NCBI GenBank assembly: GCA_945883505.1 | Contig: CAMCXL010000003.1 | Coordinates: 80,599-144,598, forward strand | Origin: Rhodoluna limnophila | GTDB lineage: Bacteria > Actinomycetota > Actinomycetes > Actinomycetales > Microbacteriaceae | Length of the DNA stretch: 64,000 bases | Direction: 5' to 3' | Shown: positions 52,887 to 63,865 of the stretch, in pieces | Layout of the letters: every line of letters starts with the position of its first letter | How positions within the stretch are numbered: position 1 is the stretch's first letter | The notes under the pieces: generated by a model | The model's database searches: none | Told to the model about the DNA's origin: nothing | What the model saw: only the letters and a program-made list of their open reading frames with translations | Position numbers and translations under genes: made by a program

Positions 52887-55385
52887 ATGAGAATCCCACT
52901 TTCCTGGCTTGGCGAGTACGTCGATTTACCAACCGATGCAACCCCTGAATCCGTGATGGATGATTTGGTGCGGGTTGGTTTCGAAGAGGAAGCGGTGCAT
53001 TCATTTGACGTCTCCGGTCCACTGGTTGTCGGTCAAGTCTTGGAGTTTGTCGCAGAACCTCAGGACAACGGGAAGACAATTCGCTGGTGTCAGGTTCGAG
53101 TAGCTCCCGAAGGTGAGAAAGCAGCTGACGGCGGCGAATCAGTTCGCGGAATAGTCTGCGGGGCTTCGAATTTCGAAGTCGGGGACAAGGTGGTTGTTAG
53201 CCTTCCAGGCGCGGTGCTGCCCGGAAACTTTGTCATCTCGGCGCGATCTACTTATGGCCACATCAGCGATGGCATGATCGCATCCGGAAAAGAGCTGAAC
53301 CTTTCCGATGATCACGATGGAATCTTGCGGCTTGCGCTCATGGGCCTAGACCCAAAGGTAGGGGCCGACGCCATAGAGCTACTTGGTCTCTCCGACAGCG
53401 CTGCCGAGATTAACGTTTTGCCTGACCGCGGCTACTGTCTGTCGATTCGCGGTGTGGCGAGGGAGTACTCCCACGCAACTGGAAAAAACTACCGGGATCC
53501 AACTGGCAACGTTCACCCAATTCACGCCGAAGGTTTTGGGTTGACTATCAATGATCAGTCGCCTATTCGGAACAGGAAAACTTCCCAAAGCTTTATTCTT
53601 CGCACTGTCACCGGAATCGACGCAACCAAACCAACTCCCACTTGGATGCGAGCGAGGCTAAAACTTGCCGGTATGCGATCTATCTCACTTGCGGTTGACA
53701 TCACTAACTACGTGATGCTGGAGCTCGGTCAGCCGGTGCACGCATATGACCTTGACAAAGTAAAGGGCTCCTTCACAATTCGTCGCGCCTCGAAGGGCGA
53801 GACTCTAAAGACACTCGACGGTCAAGTTCGAAAACTCCACGAAGAAGATCTACTAATCACCGACGAATCCGGGCCAATTGGTATGGCTGGAGTTATGGGC
53901 GGTTCATCAACGGAGGTATCAGACTCAACCACCAGCGTCTTGATTGAGGCTGCTCACTTTGACGGTATTTCAGTAGGTCGTTCGGCAAGAAGGCACAAGC
54001 TTTTTTCTGAAGCTTCCAAAAGATATGAGCGCGGAGTTGACCCACGCATTGGTGAGATTGCGGCGGCCAGAGTAATCCAGCTGCTTGAGGTTCACGCCGG
54101 GGGAGCTGCCGGATCGGTCGGGGCGACATTTGCAGACTTCAATCCCGCTACCGAGATTTTCTTACCCACTGACTTCGCGAGTTCTCTAATTGGTGTTGAT
54201 TACAAAACCGAAGAAATAGCTAAGGTGCTTGGCGACATCGGGGCTGAGATTTCAAATGTTGAGGGCGGTGTTATGGTTCTGGCTCCAAGCTGGCGACCGG
54301 ATCTAACTCACAAGACCGACCTAGTTGAGGAAATAGCTCGAATCACTGGCTACGACAGGATTCCTTCGCGACTTCCGGTTGCACCGCCAGGAGCTGGCCT
54401 TACTCGCGAGCAGCAGTTCACCAGAACAGCGCTAAATTCGCTAGCGGCAGCCGGTAGTACCGAAGTCCTAAGCTACCCATTTGTCTCCACTTCCTCTAAC
54501 AACTTGTTTGCAGATGCTGCCAAGGCAGTAGCTCTTGCCAATCCAATTCAGGAAGAAGCTGGCCAGCTTCGGATGTCTTTGATTCCAGGGCTTATGGAGA
54601 CCGCACGGAAGAATCTTTCTCGCGGACTTACTGACTTAGCATTAGTCGAGCAAGGCTCGGTGTTTGCGTCAGCTCCTAATAAGTCACCGGTTTTTCCAGA
54701 CACCAAGTCAAGACCCAGCAAGGAACAACTTCTTCAACTAGAAGCGGGAATTCCTAGCCAACCAAAGCACATAGCTGGACTGTTCTTAGGTCAAAGGCTC
54801 GGTGCTCAACCCGGCTCAAAGGCAATTGCTTTCGGCGTCGAAGACGCACTTCAGGCTGCCAGAGTTCTGGGCCATGCAGTTGGGGTCGAACTAGAACTTC
54901 GGCAGTCAAAGCCCAAAGGCTTTCACCCTGGCAGATCTGCTGATCTATTGGTCAATGGTGAGCTGGTTGGTTTCGTGGGGGAACTGAACCCATCAGTTTC
55001 TAAGCTCAACGACTTACCAAGAACGGTCGGGGTTTTTGAGATAAACCTCGATGAGCTATTTGCTTTGGCACCCGAGTCGGTAATGGCCAAACCAATTGGC
55101 ACCTTGCCGGCAGCAACGCAAGACCTGTCTCTTGTTGTTGGCCAGGAAATACCGGCAGCTGAGGTCTTGACTGCGGTGAAAGAAGGGGCTGGCGATCTAC
55201 TTGAAGAGATCACACTCACCGATGACTACCGCGGAGCAAATATTCCAGAGGGCACCAAGTCACTCACCTTTGCCCTGCGCTTTAGAGCAATGGATAGAAC
55301 TTTAACTCAAGCCGAAGCCAGTGACGCTCGCGATGCCGGGGTTGAAGTTGCAAGGAAAAAATTTAACGCGAAGATCCGTTCCTAA
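52887..55385 (+). CDS. pheT: Phenylalanyl-tRNA synthetase beta subunit
   Basis: MRIPLSWLGEYVDLP, GMRSISLAVDITNYVMLELGQPVHAYDLDKV, MAGVMGG. Confidence 0.97.
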   Translation: MRIPLSWLGEYVDLPTDATPESVMDDLVRVGFEEEAVHSFDVSGPLVVGQVLEFVAEPQDNGKTIRWCQVRVAPEGEKAADGGESVRGIVCGASNFEVGDKVVVSLPGAVLPGNFVISARSTYGHISDGMIASGKELNLSDDHDGILRLALMGLDPKVGADAIELLGLSDSAAEINVLPDRGYCLSIRGVAREYSHATGKNYRDPTGNVHPIHAEGFGLTINDQSPIRNRKTSQSFILRTVTGIDATKPTPTWMRARLKLAGMRSISLAVDITNYVMLELGQPVHAYDLDKVKGSFTIRRASKGETLKTLDGQVRKLHEEDLLITDESGPIGMAGVMGGSSTEVSDSTTSVLIEAAHFDGISVGRSARRHKLFSEASKRYERGVDPRIGEIAAARVIQLLEVHAGGAAGSVGATFADFNPATEIFLPTDFASSLIGVDYKTEEIAKVLGDIGAEISNVEGGVMVLAPSWRPDLTHKTDLVEEIARITGYDRIPSRLPVAPPGAGLTREQQFTRTALNSLAAAGSTEVLSYPFVSTSSNNLFADAAKAVALANPIQEEAGQLRMSLIPGLMETARKNLSRGLTDLALVEQGSVFASAPNKSPVFPDTKSRPSKEQLLQLEAGIPSQPKHIAGLFLGQRLGAQPGSKAIAFGVEDALQAARVLGHAVGVELELRQSKPKGFHPGRSADLLVNGELVGFVGELNPSVSKLNDLPRTVGVFEINLDELFALAPESVMAKPIGTLPAATQDLSLVVGQEIPAAEVLTAVKEGAGDLLEEITLTDDYRGANIPEGTKSLTFALRFRAMDRTLTQAEASDARDAGVEVARKKFNAKIRS

Positions 55386-55409
55386 CTCGTAGGCAAAGGA
55401 AGATAAAAA

Positions 55410-56444
55410 ATGGCCTTGAGTGTTGCAATCGCTGGAGCCAGCGGCTACGTTGGCGGGGAATTGATGCGCCTGATTGCAGACCACCCAGAACTTGAACTAA
55501 AGACCGTTTCGGCTATCAGCAATGTTGGCCAGAAGGTGTCGGATCTTCATCCGGAGAATTTTTCTCACCGAGGTATGGAATTTGTTGAAACAACAATTGG
55601 GAACCTTCAGGGCCACGATGTTGTTTTTCTTGCCATGCCGCACACCAAAAGCGCTGAGGTTGCCAGTTGGCTTACCGAGACCAAATTGGTTTTGGACTGT
55701 GGTGCGGACTTCAGACTTCAGGACCCGAAGGCCTGGAAAAAGTTTTACGGGACCGAGCACGCCGGCACTTGGAGCTATGGGTTACCGGAGCTTACTTTGG
55801 CGGAGGGCGGCAAACAGCGTGGTCGGCTAAGAAGTGTCAGTCGAATTGCGGTTCCAGGTTGTAACGTAACGGCAATAACTCTGGCTCTGGCCCCAGCCCT
55901 TACGGCAGGACTAATTGAAGCGAGCGACATCGTTTCAGTGCTCTCGGTTGGAACATCCGGCGCGGGAAGAAACCTGGCGTTGGAGCTTGGAAAGGGCGAG
56001 GGCACTTCAAACGCCTACGGTGTTGGAGGAATACACCGGCACACTCCCGAAATCGAGCAGAATCTTTCTCTTGCTGCTGGTAAGGAAGTTTCGGTCTCAT
56101 TTACTCCCGTCCTGGTTCCAATGTTTAGAGGCATTCTTGCGGTGAACACTGCGACGGCGTCGAAATCACTAACTGCGGATTCACTGCGCGAGGTTTATCT
56201 CGACGCCTATGGGGATGAGCCCTTCATTGAAGTCCTTCCCGAGGGTGAATTTCCAACTACCGGTTCTGTTGCCATGACTAACAATGCGGTGATTGGTTTG
56301 GCAATTGATGAGCACGCGGGGCGGGTAGTGATTGTTTCGGCAATCGATAATTTAGTGAAGGGCACTGCCGGCGGTGCAATACAGTCGTTGAATTTGGCTC
56401 TTGGGTTCAGCGAAACACTCGGGCTGGAGGGAGCTAAATCTTGA
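55410..56444 (+). CDS. argC: N-acetyl-gamma-glutamyl-phosphate reductase
   Basis: [35 protein letters not shown]. Confidence 0.96.
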   Translation: MALSVAIAGASGYVGGELMRLIADHPELELKTVSAISNVGQKVSDLHPENFSHRGMEFVETTIGNLQGHDVVFLAMPHTKSAEVASWLTETKLVLDCGADFRLQDPKAWKKFYGTEHAGTWSYGLPELTLAEGGKQRGRLRSVSRIAVPGCNVTAITLALAPALTAGLIEASDIVSVLSVGTSGAGRNLALELGKGEGTSNAYGVGGIHRHTPEIEQNLSLAAGKEVSVSFTPVLVPMFRGILAVNTATASKSLTADSLREVYLDAYGDEPFIEVLPEGEFPTTGSVAMTNNAVIGLAIDEHAGRVVIVSAIDNLVKGTAGGAIQSLNLALGFSETLGLEGAKS

Positions 56445-57589
56445 GTGTGACATTCGCAAAAGGATTTATGGCAGGGACGGTGGCATCTGGTCTGAAATCC
56501 AGCGGCAAGCTTGATGTGACCGTTGTGCAAAATACCGGTCCCTCAGATACTGCCGCCGCTGTGTTTACCAGCAACCGCGCCAAGGCAAACCCCATCCTCT
56601 GGTCTATGGAGGCTATCAAGGACGGTGCCGCACGGGCAGTTGTTCTAAATAGCGGCGGCGCCAACTGCTACACCGGGGCAGCAGGTTTTCAAATCGCTCA
56701 CAAATCAGCCGAGTTGGTGGCCGAGGCGCTCTCGATCTCAGCTCAGGACGTTTTGGTTTGCTCAACCGGTCTTATCGGTGTGCAGCTAGATACCTCAAAG
56801 CTTTACCCGGGGATTGAATCAGCCTGCGGCCAGCTTTCTAGTGATGGGGGTGCTGATTCAGCAGCGGCCATCATGACAACCGACTCGGTTCCTAAGCTTT
56901 CAAGCGTCGAGTCGGCTGAAGGTTGGAGAATCGGGGGAATGGCCAAGGGCGCAGGAATGCTGGCTCCGGCTCTTGCAACCATGCTGGTTGTAATAACAAC
57001 CGATGCGGTTATCAAAAACGCAGACGCCCATCTTCGAGCCGCCACAGCCATTTCTTTTGACCGGCTTGATTCAGACGGCTGCACCTCAACCAACGACACG
57101 GTTATCCTGATGAGCTCGGGCTCAAGTGGAGTTTTGGCTGACCCAATAAAGTTTCAGGAAGCACTAGATCAGGTCTGCATGGATTTGGCTAGGCAGCTGA
57201 TGAAAGACGCCGAAGGCGCCTCCCATGAGATAGCCATTGTGGTTGAAGGAGCTTCGTCCGAAGCCGACGCTCTGGAAGTTGGACGGGCGATTGCAAGAAA
57301 TAACTTGTTCAAGACTGCGATCTACGGAAACGATCCAAACTGGGGAAGAATCCTGGCGGCGATTGGAACTACCGGCGCGAAGTTTGACCCTTACGACATA
57401 GACGTTGAAATAAATGGGGTTCGGGTTTCTACAAAGGGTGGTCCCGATCAAGATCGTTCTAGAGTTGATCTTTCTAAGCGCGAGGTAGTAATTAGGGTGG
57501 GTTTGAACGCTGGAACTTCGGCGGCAACCATTTTGACCAATGACCTGACCAAGGAGTACGTAATCGAGAACAGTGAGTACTCCAGCTGA
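56441..57589 (+). CDS. argJ: Glutamate N-acetyltransferase/amino-acid acetyltransferase (start TTG 56441 or GTG 56447)
   Basis: [55 protein letters not shown]. Confidence 0.95.
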   Translation: MSVTFAKGFMAGTVASGLKSSGKLDVTVVQNTGPSDTAAAVFTSNRAKANPILWSMEAIKDGAARAVVLNSGGANCYTGAAGFQIAHKSAELVAEALSISAQDVLVCSTGLIGVQLDTSKLYPGIESACGQLSSDGGADSAAAIMTTDSVPKLSSVESAEGWRIGGMAKGAGMLAPALATMLVVITTDAVIKNADAHLRAATAISFDRLDSDGCTSTNDTVILMSSGSSGVLADPIKFQEALDQVCMDLARQLMKDAEGASHEIAIVVEGASSEADALEVGRAIARNNLFKTAIYGNDPNWGRILAAIGTTGAKFDPYDIDVEINGVRVSTKGGPDQDRSRVDLSKREVVIRVGLNAGTSAATILTNDLTKEYVIENSEYSS

Positions 57590-58479
57590 TGAGTAAAAAC
57601 CAGATACAGGATGCAGCGCTTGCGCGCATAAAAGCCGAGACCCTTATTGAGTCACTGCCTTGGTTGCAGGATTTTCACGGCAAAGTGGTGGTTATTAAAT
57701 TCGGCGGCAACGCGATGGTTGACGAGCAGCTATCCAAAGCCTTTGCAGAGGATATGGCATACCTTCGCTTTGTTGGAATTAAGCCGGTTGTGGTTCATGG
57801 AGGTGGACCTCAAATCACCGCTCGACTTGCGGAGTTGGGCATCGAAACAGAATTCAGAAGCGGTCTTAGGGTTACAACTCCCGAAGTCATAGAGGTAGTT
57901 AGGGACGTGCTTCGCAATCAAATTTCTGCGGGGCTTGCCAATTTGGTTCAGGAAGCCGGTGCCAAAGCAGTCGTGCTTTCCGGCGAAGACTCAAGTTTGT
58001 TTAGGGCCGAGAAAACTACGGTTGATCAGGCTGGAAAGCCGTTGGATGTTGGTCTAGTTGGTGAGGTTAGTCAGGTTAACCCGCGCGTGGTGCTTGAAGC
58101 GCTAGCAACTGGCGTGGTTCCAATTATTTCTACTGTGGCACCACAAGCAGATGGCCAACTACTTAATGTCAATGCCGATCTGGCCGCTGCCTCCCTGGCG
58201 GTTGCGCTTGGGGCTGAGAAGCTACTGCTACTTACCGATGTTGCTGGCCTGTACAGCAATTGGCCGAATAAGGATTCGCTAATTTCAGAGATCAGAGTTC
58301 CCGAGCTAACAGAATTGTTGCCTCAGTTGGAATCTGGAATGATTCCAAAGATGCAGGCTTGCCTAAACGCTCTGGCTGGAGGAGTGCCAAGGGCTCACAT
58401 CATCGACGGACGCACCCCGCACAGTATCTTGCTTGAGATCTTCACCTCCAGCGGTGTTGGCACACTGGTGCTACCTTAG
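57589..58479 (+). CDS. argB: Acetylglutamate kinase
   Basis: VVIKFGGNAMVDEQL, VVHGGGPQITARLAELGI, GMIPKMQACLNAL. Confidence 0.96.
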   Translation: MSKNQIQDAALARIKAETLIESLPWLQDFHGKVVVIKFGGNAMVDEQLSKAFAEDMAYLRFVGIKPVVVHGGGPQITARLAELGIETEFRSGLRVTTPEVIEVVRDVLRNQISAGLANLVQEAGAKAVVLSGEDSSLFRAEKTTVDQAGKPLDVGLVGEVSQVNPRVVLEALATGVVPIISTVAPQADGQLLNVNADLAAASLAVALGAEKLLLLTDVAGLYSNWPNKDSLISEIRVPELTELLPQLESGMIPKMQACLNALAGGVPRAHIIDGRTPHSILLEIFTSSGVGTLVLP

Positions 58480-58506
58480 GAACTTGGGCGAGAAGGAGAA
58501 AATGTC

Positions 58507-59436
58507 ATGACCCGTCACTTCTTGCGCGACGATGACCTTTCACCCAAAGAGCAAGCCGAGGTATTAGAGCTTGCCGCGCAACTAAAAAAGGACCCCTACT
58601 CTTCCCAGGTTTTTGCAGGTCCCAAAACAGTTGCTTTGATTTTTGATAAAACATCCACCAGAACCAGGGTTTCTTTTGCGGTTGGCGTTTCCGACCTTGG
58701 GGGAGTTCCGTTGATTATGGATTCGGGAACGAGCCAGTTGGGCGGCAAAGAGTCGGTTGCAGATACCGCAAAGGTCTTGGAGCGCCAGGTTGCAGCTATT
58801 GTGTGGCGAACTTTTGCGCAGTCTGGCTTGGAGGAAATGGCTGCTAATTCTAGGGTTCCGGTAATCAACAGTCTGAGCGATGAGTTTCACCCCTGCCAAC
58901 TGCTTGCTGACTTGATGACGATTCGAGAAAAGATCGGCGATCCTTCTGGCAAGGTGCTGGCGTATCTTGGCGATGCCTCAAATAATATGTGCCATTCCTA
59001 TATGCTCGCTGGTGTCACAGCGGGTATGAAAGTTAGAGTGGCGGGCCCAGCCGGCTATCAGCCGAACCAAAAGGTTTACCGCAAGGCCGAGGAAATTGCT
59101 CTTCAGACCGGCGGTTCAATCGATATCTATACCGATCCCAAGCTCGCCCTAGTTGATAGCGACGTTGTTGCAACCGATACCTGGATTTCGATGGGGCAGG
59201 AGGCCGAGAAGGCACAAAAGGTTAAGGAATTCGCCGGGTTCACCCTGGATTCAGAGTTGATGAGCATCGCTAGGCCTGAGGCAATCGTGCTTCACTGCCT
59301 ACCTGCCTATCGTGGCTATGAGATTTCGGCTGAGGTGCTAGATGGCCCCCAGTCGGTTGTGTGGGATCAGGCAGAGAACCGGCTGCATGCTCAAAAGGCG
59401 CTCATGGTTTGGTTGGCCGAGCGCTCCAAAGCCTAA
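58507..59436 (+). CDS. argF: Ornithine carbamoyltransferase
   Basis: FDKTSTRTRVSFAVGV, SDEFHPCQLLADLMTI, VLHCLPAYRGYEIS. Confidence 0.96.
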   Translation: MTRHFLRDDDLSPKEQAEVLELAAQLKKDPYSSQVFAGPKTVALIFDKTSTRTRVSFAVGVSDLGGVPLIMDSGTSQLGGKESVADTAKVLERQVAAIVWRTFAQSGLEEMAANSRVPVINSLSDEFHPCQLLADLMTIREKIGDPSGKVLAYLGDASNNMCHSYMLAGVTAGMKVRVAGPAGYQPNQKVYRKAEEIALQTGGSIDIYTDPKLALVDSDVVATDTWISMGQEAEKAQKVKEFAGFTLDSELMSIARPEAIVLHCLPAYRGYEISAEVLDGPQSVVWDQAENRLHAQKALMVWLAERSKA

Positions 59437-59490
59437 GATTGAACTATTCCCGAGGTTTTCCGGGTTAGGTTTTGACAAAGTAGGAGAAAA

Positions 59491-60687
59491 ATGGCCCAGC
59501 GCGTTGTTCTGGCATATTCCGGTGGTCTTGACACCTCAGTTGGTATCGGCTGGCTTAAAGACGCCACCGGTAAAGAGGTAGTTGCGATGGCCATTGATGT
59601 TGGCCAGGGTGGCGAGGACATGGAGGTCATCAGGCAGCGTGCCCTTGACTGCGGAGCTGTTGAATCTGTGGTTATTGACGCCCAGGCGGAGTTTGCCGAT
59701 GACTACATCATGCCTGCACTCAAGGCCAACGCTCTGTATCAGAAGCGCTACCCATTAGTTTCTGCACTATCTCGGCCACTGATTGCTAAATATCTTGCCA
59801 AAACAGCCAAAGAGCTAGGTGCTGACACCGTGGCTCACGGTTGCACAGGTAAAGGTAACGACCAGGTTCGCTTTGAAGCCTCAGTCGCAGCGATCTCTCC
59901 AGAACTTACTTCGATTGCTCCGATTCGTGACCTGGCTTTGACTCGCGATAAGGCAATTGAGTACGCGGCAGAGCACAACTTACCTATTGCCCAGTCCAAG
60001 AAGAGCCCTTACTCGGTAGACCAGAACGTTTGGGGACGCGCCGTTGAAACCGGTTTCCTAGAAGACCCTTGGAATGCTCCAATTGAAGACCTTTATACCT
60101 ACACTCAGGATCCAGATGTGCTGCGCGAGCCAACCGAAGTTATCATCAAGTTTGATCAAGGCATCCCAGTTGCGATTGACGGAGTTTCATACAGCGCCAT
60201 CGACATGGTCAAGAAGATGAATGAGCTTGCGGGTTTTCACGGAATCGGTCGAATCGACCTGGTCGAGGATCGTCTGGTTGGCATCAAATCCCGTGAAATA
60301 TATGAGGCCCCGGCCGGAATCGCTCTGATTCAGGCTCACGAGGAGCTTGAAAACCTAACCCTCGAGCGCGATGTTAACCGATTCAAGAAAGGTATCGAAG
60401 ATAAGTGGGCGACCATGGTCTACGAGGGACTATGGTTTTCTGATCTCAAGCGCTCGCTAGATGTGTTCATCGATCACACTCAACACTACGTCTCGGGAGA
60501 AATTCGCCTCAAGCTTCGTGGCGGTAGAGCGGTAGTCACGGGCAGAAGGTCCGAGCAGAGCCTCTATGACTTTAACTTGGCTACCTATGACACCGGGGAC
60601 AGTTTTGATTCCTCGCTAGCCAAGGGATTCATTGAGCTCTGGGCTCTTCCGAGCAAGATTTCAGCAAAGCGTTCACATGGCAAGTGA
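59491..60687 (+). CDS. argG: Argininosuccinate synthase
   Basis: [33 protein letters not shown]. Confidence 0.97.
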   Translation: MAQRVVLAYSGGLDTSVGIGWLKDATGKEVVAMAIDVGQGGEDMEVIRQRALDCGAVESVVIDAQAEFADDYIMPALKANALYQKRYPLVSALSRPLIAKYLAKTAKELGADTVAHGCTGKGNDQVRFEASVAAISPELTSIAPIRDLALTRDKAIEYAAEHNLPIAQSKKSPYSVDQNVWGRAVETGFLEDPWNAPIEDLYTYTQDPDVLREPTEVIIKFDQGIPVAIDGVSYSAIDMVKKMNELAGFHGIGRIDLVEDRLVGIKSREIYEAPAGIALIQAHEELENLTLERDVNRFKKGIEDKWATMVYEGLWFSDLKRSLDVFIDHTQHYVSGEIRLKLRGGRAVVTGRRSEQSLYDFNLATYDTGDSFDSSLAKGFIELWALPSKISAKRSHGK

Positions 60688-62077
60688 GTCAAAGCCGGGA
60701 TCGCTCTGGGGCGGCAGGTTTGAAGCTGACAGCGCAGCTGCGCTCCTGGCTCTAAGTAAGTCAACTCATTTTGATTGGCGCCTCGCCCAGTACGACATCG
60801 CAGGATCCAAGGCTCATCTGAAAGCTTTGTTTACCGCAGGCTACCTAACTAACGACGAAGCCGAGCGCCTGACCAAAGTATTGAACCAGTTGCTCGAGCG
60901 TGTCCAGGCCGGAAGCTTCGCCCCCAAAGAACAAGACGAGGATGTTCACTCAGCTCTTGAGCGCGGGATTATCGAGATTGCCGGGGCTGAGCTAGGTGGC
61001 AAACTTCGGGCCGGCAGATCAAGAAACGATCAGATTGCAACCTTGATTCGCTCCTACCTTATGGATCAGGCCGATGACATCGACACTTTGGTTCGTGAAC
61101 TGATTTCAGTTCTCACCGATCGCGCCGAAGAGCACCTTGGTTCTGCTATTCCTGGAAGAACTCACATGCAGCACGCTCAGCCGGTGCTTCTTTCTCATCA
61201 CCTTCTGGCGCACGCCTGGCCACTGGTTAGAGATTTGGAAAGACTTAGGGACTGGAGAGTAAGGGCTAATCTTTCTCCCTATGGGGCTGGAGCACTGGCT
61301 GGTTCGAGTCTTGGATTAGATCCAGTCTTGGTGGCAAACGAGTTGGGTTTTGCTGGCACCACGCAGAACTCAATGGATGGAACTTCGGCCAGGGACGTTG
61401 TTGCTGAGTTCACATTCATCATGAGCCTGATTGGCATTAATCTTTCGCGCTTCGCCGAGGAAATTATCATCTGGGCAACCACCGAATTTGGATACATCAA
61501 ACTTGACGATGCTTTCTCCACTGGGTCCTCGATTATGCCACAGAAGAAAAACCCAGATGTTGCAGAACTAGCCCGCGGTAAATCAGGACGGCTGATTGGA
61601 AACCTAACGGGACTACTGGCAACACTAAAAGGATTACCACTTGCCTATAACCGCGATCTTCAAGAAGACAAAGAGCCGGTGTTTGATTCCATCGACACAC
61701 TCAAGGTTTTACTTCCGGCTTTTTCAGGCATGGTGCAAACCATGAAGTTTGATTTGGACAGGCTGGAGCGTCTTGCTCCAGCTGGTTTCTCACTGGCAAC
61801 CGATGTTGCCGAGTGGTTAGTTAAACAGCAGGTGCCATTTCGTGAAGCTCACGAGATAACTGGAAGACTTGTCGCCTATTGCGAGGAGAACTCACTTGGT
61901 CTTCACGAGGTGCCGGATGCTCAGATGGCAAAAATTTCTAAGCTACTAACCCCCGAGGTTAGAGATGTGCTTTCAGTTTCCGGTTCCATCAAGTCACGCT
62001 CCGGTGTCGGGGGCACATCGCTTCCAAGAGTTCTAGAACAAATCAGCGAACTTCGAAAGAGCTGGGTAGCAAAATAA
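60677..62077 (+). CDS. argH: Argininosuccinate lyase
   Basis: [41 protein letters not shown] 60677 overlaps argG end by 11 nt. Confidence 0.95.
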   Translation: MASESKPGSLWGGRFEADSAAALLALSKSTHFDWRLAQYDIAGSKAHLKALFTAGYLTNDEAERLTKVLNQLLERVQAGSFAPKEQDEDVHSALERGIIEIAGAELGGKLRAGRSRNDQIATLIRSYLMDQADDIDTLVRELISVLTDRAEEHLGSAIPGRTHMQHAQPVLLSHHLLAHAWPLVRDLERLRDWRVRANLSPYGAGALAGSSLGLDPVLVANELGFAGTTQNSMDGTSARDVVAEFTFIMSLIGINLSRFAEEIIIWATTEFGYIKLDDAFSTGSSIMPQKKNPDVAELARGKSGRLIGNLTGLLATLKGLPLAYNRDLQEDKEPVFDSIDTLKVLLPAFSGMVQTMKFDLDRLERLAPAGFSLATDVAEWLVKQQVPFREAHEITGRLVAYCEENSLGLHEVPDAQMAKISKLLTPEVRDVLSVSGSIKSRSGVGGTSLPRVLEQISELRKSWVAK

Positions 62078-63363
62078 TGTCTTTAGCTAATCAGTCCAAC
62101 GACAGCTCCTTTCCCGCATTTTGGGAAGAGCTTAAGTGGCGCGGGCTGATTGCAATCTCAACCGATGAAGCGGAATTAGCCAAGGCACTAAATTCAGGCA
62201 AGCTAACTTTTTATATTGGCTTTGACCCGACCGCGCCGAGCCTGCACCTTGGAAACCTGGTTCAGCTTCTTGTTATGCGAAGGCTGCAACTTGCAGGACA
62301 TCAGCCAATTGTTTTGATTGGTGGGTCGACCGGATTGGTGGGGGACCCTCGTCCTACTGCGGAGCGTCAGCTAAACACCAAGGAAACTGTTGCCGAGTGG
62401 GTCGAGAAGCTATCAAAGCAGGCCTCCAAGTTCTTAGATTTTTCAGGAAAGAATCCAGCAATGCTTGTAAACAACCTGGATTGGACGGAATCTCTAAGCG
62501 CTATCGATTTCCTGCGTGAAATTGGCAAGAACTTTCGGGTTGGAAAGATGCTTGCGAAAGAAGCCGTTAGCGCAAGGCTAAATTCCGAGCACGGCATTAG
62601 CTATACCGAGTTCAGCTACCAGATCCTTCAGGGCTACGACTTCTTAGAGCTTTACAGAAGACACAACTGCACACTTCAGCTGGGAGGCTCGGACCAGTGG
62701 GGAAATCTAACCTCGGGTTCGGACTTGATTCACAAGGTTGAGGCTAAAAGCGTTCACTTAATGGCGACTCCGTTGATTACGAACTCGGATGGAAAAAAGT
62801 TTGGAAAATCAGAAGGTAACGCGGTTTGGCTAGATGCCGAGCACACCAGCCCTTACGCGTTCTATCAGTTCTGGTTGAACGTTGAAGACGCCGACGTGAT
62901 TGACCGTCTAAAAGTATTCACATTTTTGTCCAAGTCTGATATTGAAGCCCTGGCCGAAAAGGTTAGGTCCGAACCTCAGCTTCGTGAGGCTCAGCGAGCC
63001 CTGGCCCTAGAGGTGACGAGCTTGGTTCATTCACCCGAGGCAGCCCAGGGTGCCATTCAGGCCTCCAAGGCACTGTTCGGGCAGGCTGAACTTTCGGAAC
63101 TTGGCGAGGCTGATCTGCTCTCGTCTCTATCGGAGCTTCCAAGTGTCAAGTCCGCCAAAGGAGCTTCGATTGCCCAGCTTTTGGTGGATACCGGCCTAGA
63201 GGCTAGCGTTTCCGCCGCTAGGCGGGCCATCAAGGAGGGTGGGGTCTACCTGAACAACGAGAAGATCACCGATGAGGGAGCTTTATTTGATCAGGTTTTG
63301 GCCGGAAATTGTGCGGTGCTTCGACGGGGCAAAAAGACCCTGGCTGCGATCTACCTTTCTTAG
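62077..63363 (+). CDS. tyrS: Tyrosyl-tRNA synthetase
   Basis: YIGFDPTAPSLHLGNL, LGGSDQWGNLTSG, KKFGKSEGNAVWL; S4-like C terminus. Confidence 0.97.
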   Translation: MSLANQSNDSSFPAFWEELKWRGLIAISTDEAELAKALNSGKLTFYIGFDPTAPSLHLGNLVQLLVMRRLQLAGHQPIVLIGGSTGLVGDPRPTAERQLNTKETVAEWVEKLSKQASKFLDFSGKNPAMLVNNLDWTESLSAIDFLREIGKNFRVGKMLAKEAVSARLNSEHGISYTEFSYQILQGYDFLELYRRHNCTLQLGGSDQWGNLTSGSDLIHKVEAKSVHLMATPLITNSDGKKFGKSEGNAVWLDAEHTSPYAFYQFWLNVEDADVIDRLKVFTFLSKSDIEALAEKVRSEPQLREAQRALALEVTSLVHSPEAAQGAIQASKALFGQAELSELGEADLLSSLSELPSVKSAKGASIAQLLVDTGLEASVSAARRAIKEGGVYLNNEKITDEGALFDQVLAGNCAVLRRGKKTLAAIYLS

Positions 63364-63382
63364 GTTTATCTCTCAAAAAAAG

Positions 63383-63400
63383 GGCCAAAAATGGCCGGTT
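63383..63400 (+). terminator. Probable terminator downstream of tyrS
   Basis: GGCCA-AAAA-TGGCC followed by GGTTTGATTT. Confidence 0.5.
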
Positions 63401-63404
63401 TGAT

Positions 63405-63434
63405 TTGACATAGCAGGCGGCAACAGCGTACTCT
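63405..63434 (+). promoter_or_regulatory. Strong sigma-A-like promoter (P1) upstream of rrn
   Basis: TTGACA-N18-TACTCT. Confidence 0.6.
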
Positions 63435-63440
63435 TATGAA

Positions 63441-63596
63441 GCTGACCAAAGCTTGGGATTCTGCTTAGAAATCCGGCTCAAGTGCAGCCAATCTCCGTGA
63501 AAAACCAGGCCTTGCAGGCCTGGAATTTCGCGCCTAAGATTGAAAGTCCGCCTCTTCAATATGTAGCAAGAAGCCTAGGCTTCTTGCGATTTTTTG
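63441..63596 (+). ncRNA. Candidate small structured RNA upstream of the rRNA operon
   Basis: Lies between P1 and an intrinsic terminator; several hairpins incl. CCAGGCCT-TGC-AGGCCTGG and ATTGAA...TTCAAT; no ORF. Confidence 0.45.
63566..63595 (+). terminator. Intrinsic terminator
   Basis: GCAAGAAGCC-TA-GGCTTCTTGC, then GA-TTTTTT. Confidence 0.75.
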
Positions 63597-63662
63597 ACTC
63601 GGCGACTTTGGAAAAGTAGCTCTAGAGATTGACCTAAAAATCAATTCCCAGATGCGTCCGAT

Positions 63663-63684
63663 CCTTGAGAACTCAACAGCGTGC
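63663..63684 (+). promoter_or_regulatory. rrn leader boxA-like antitermination region
   Basis: CCTTGAGAACTCAACAGCGTGC, resembling the conserved actinobacterial rrn leader element. Confidence 0.6.
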
Positions 63685-63865
63685 ACAATGTCGATGCCAA
63701 TAACATCTTGGCTTTATTTGGCTTGCCAAATGAAGACAAGAGTAACAATTGGATTAGACAGATTGTCAGACAATCTGATTTAGTCAGATCAAATTGATTG
63801 CCCCATTTTCCGGGGCATTCGTTCTAGTTTGCTTGAGGGCCTTAGGGTCCGAAAAGCTACTTAAC

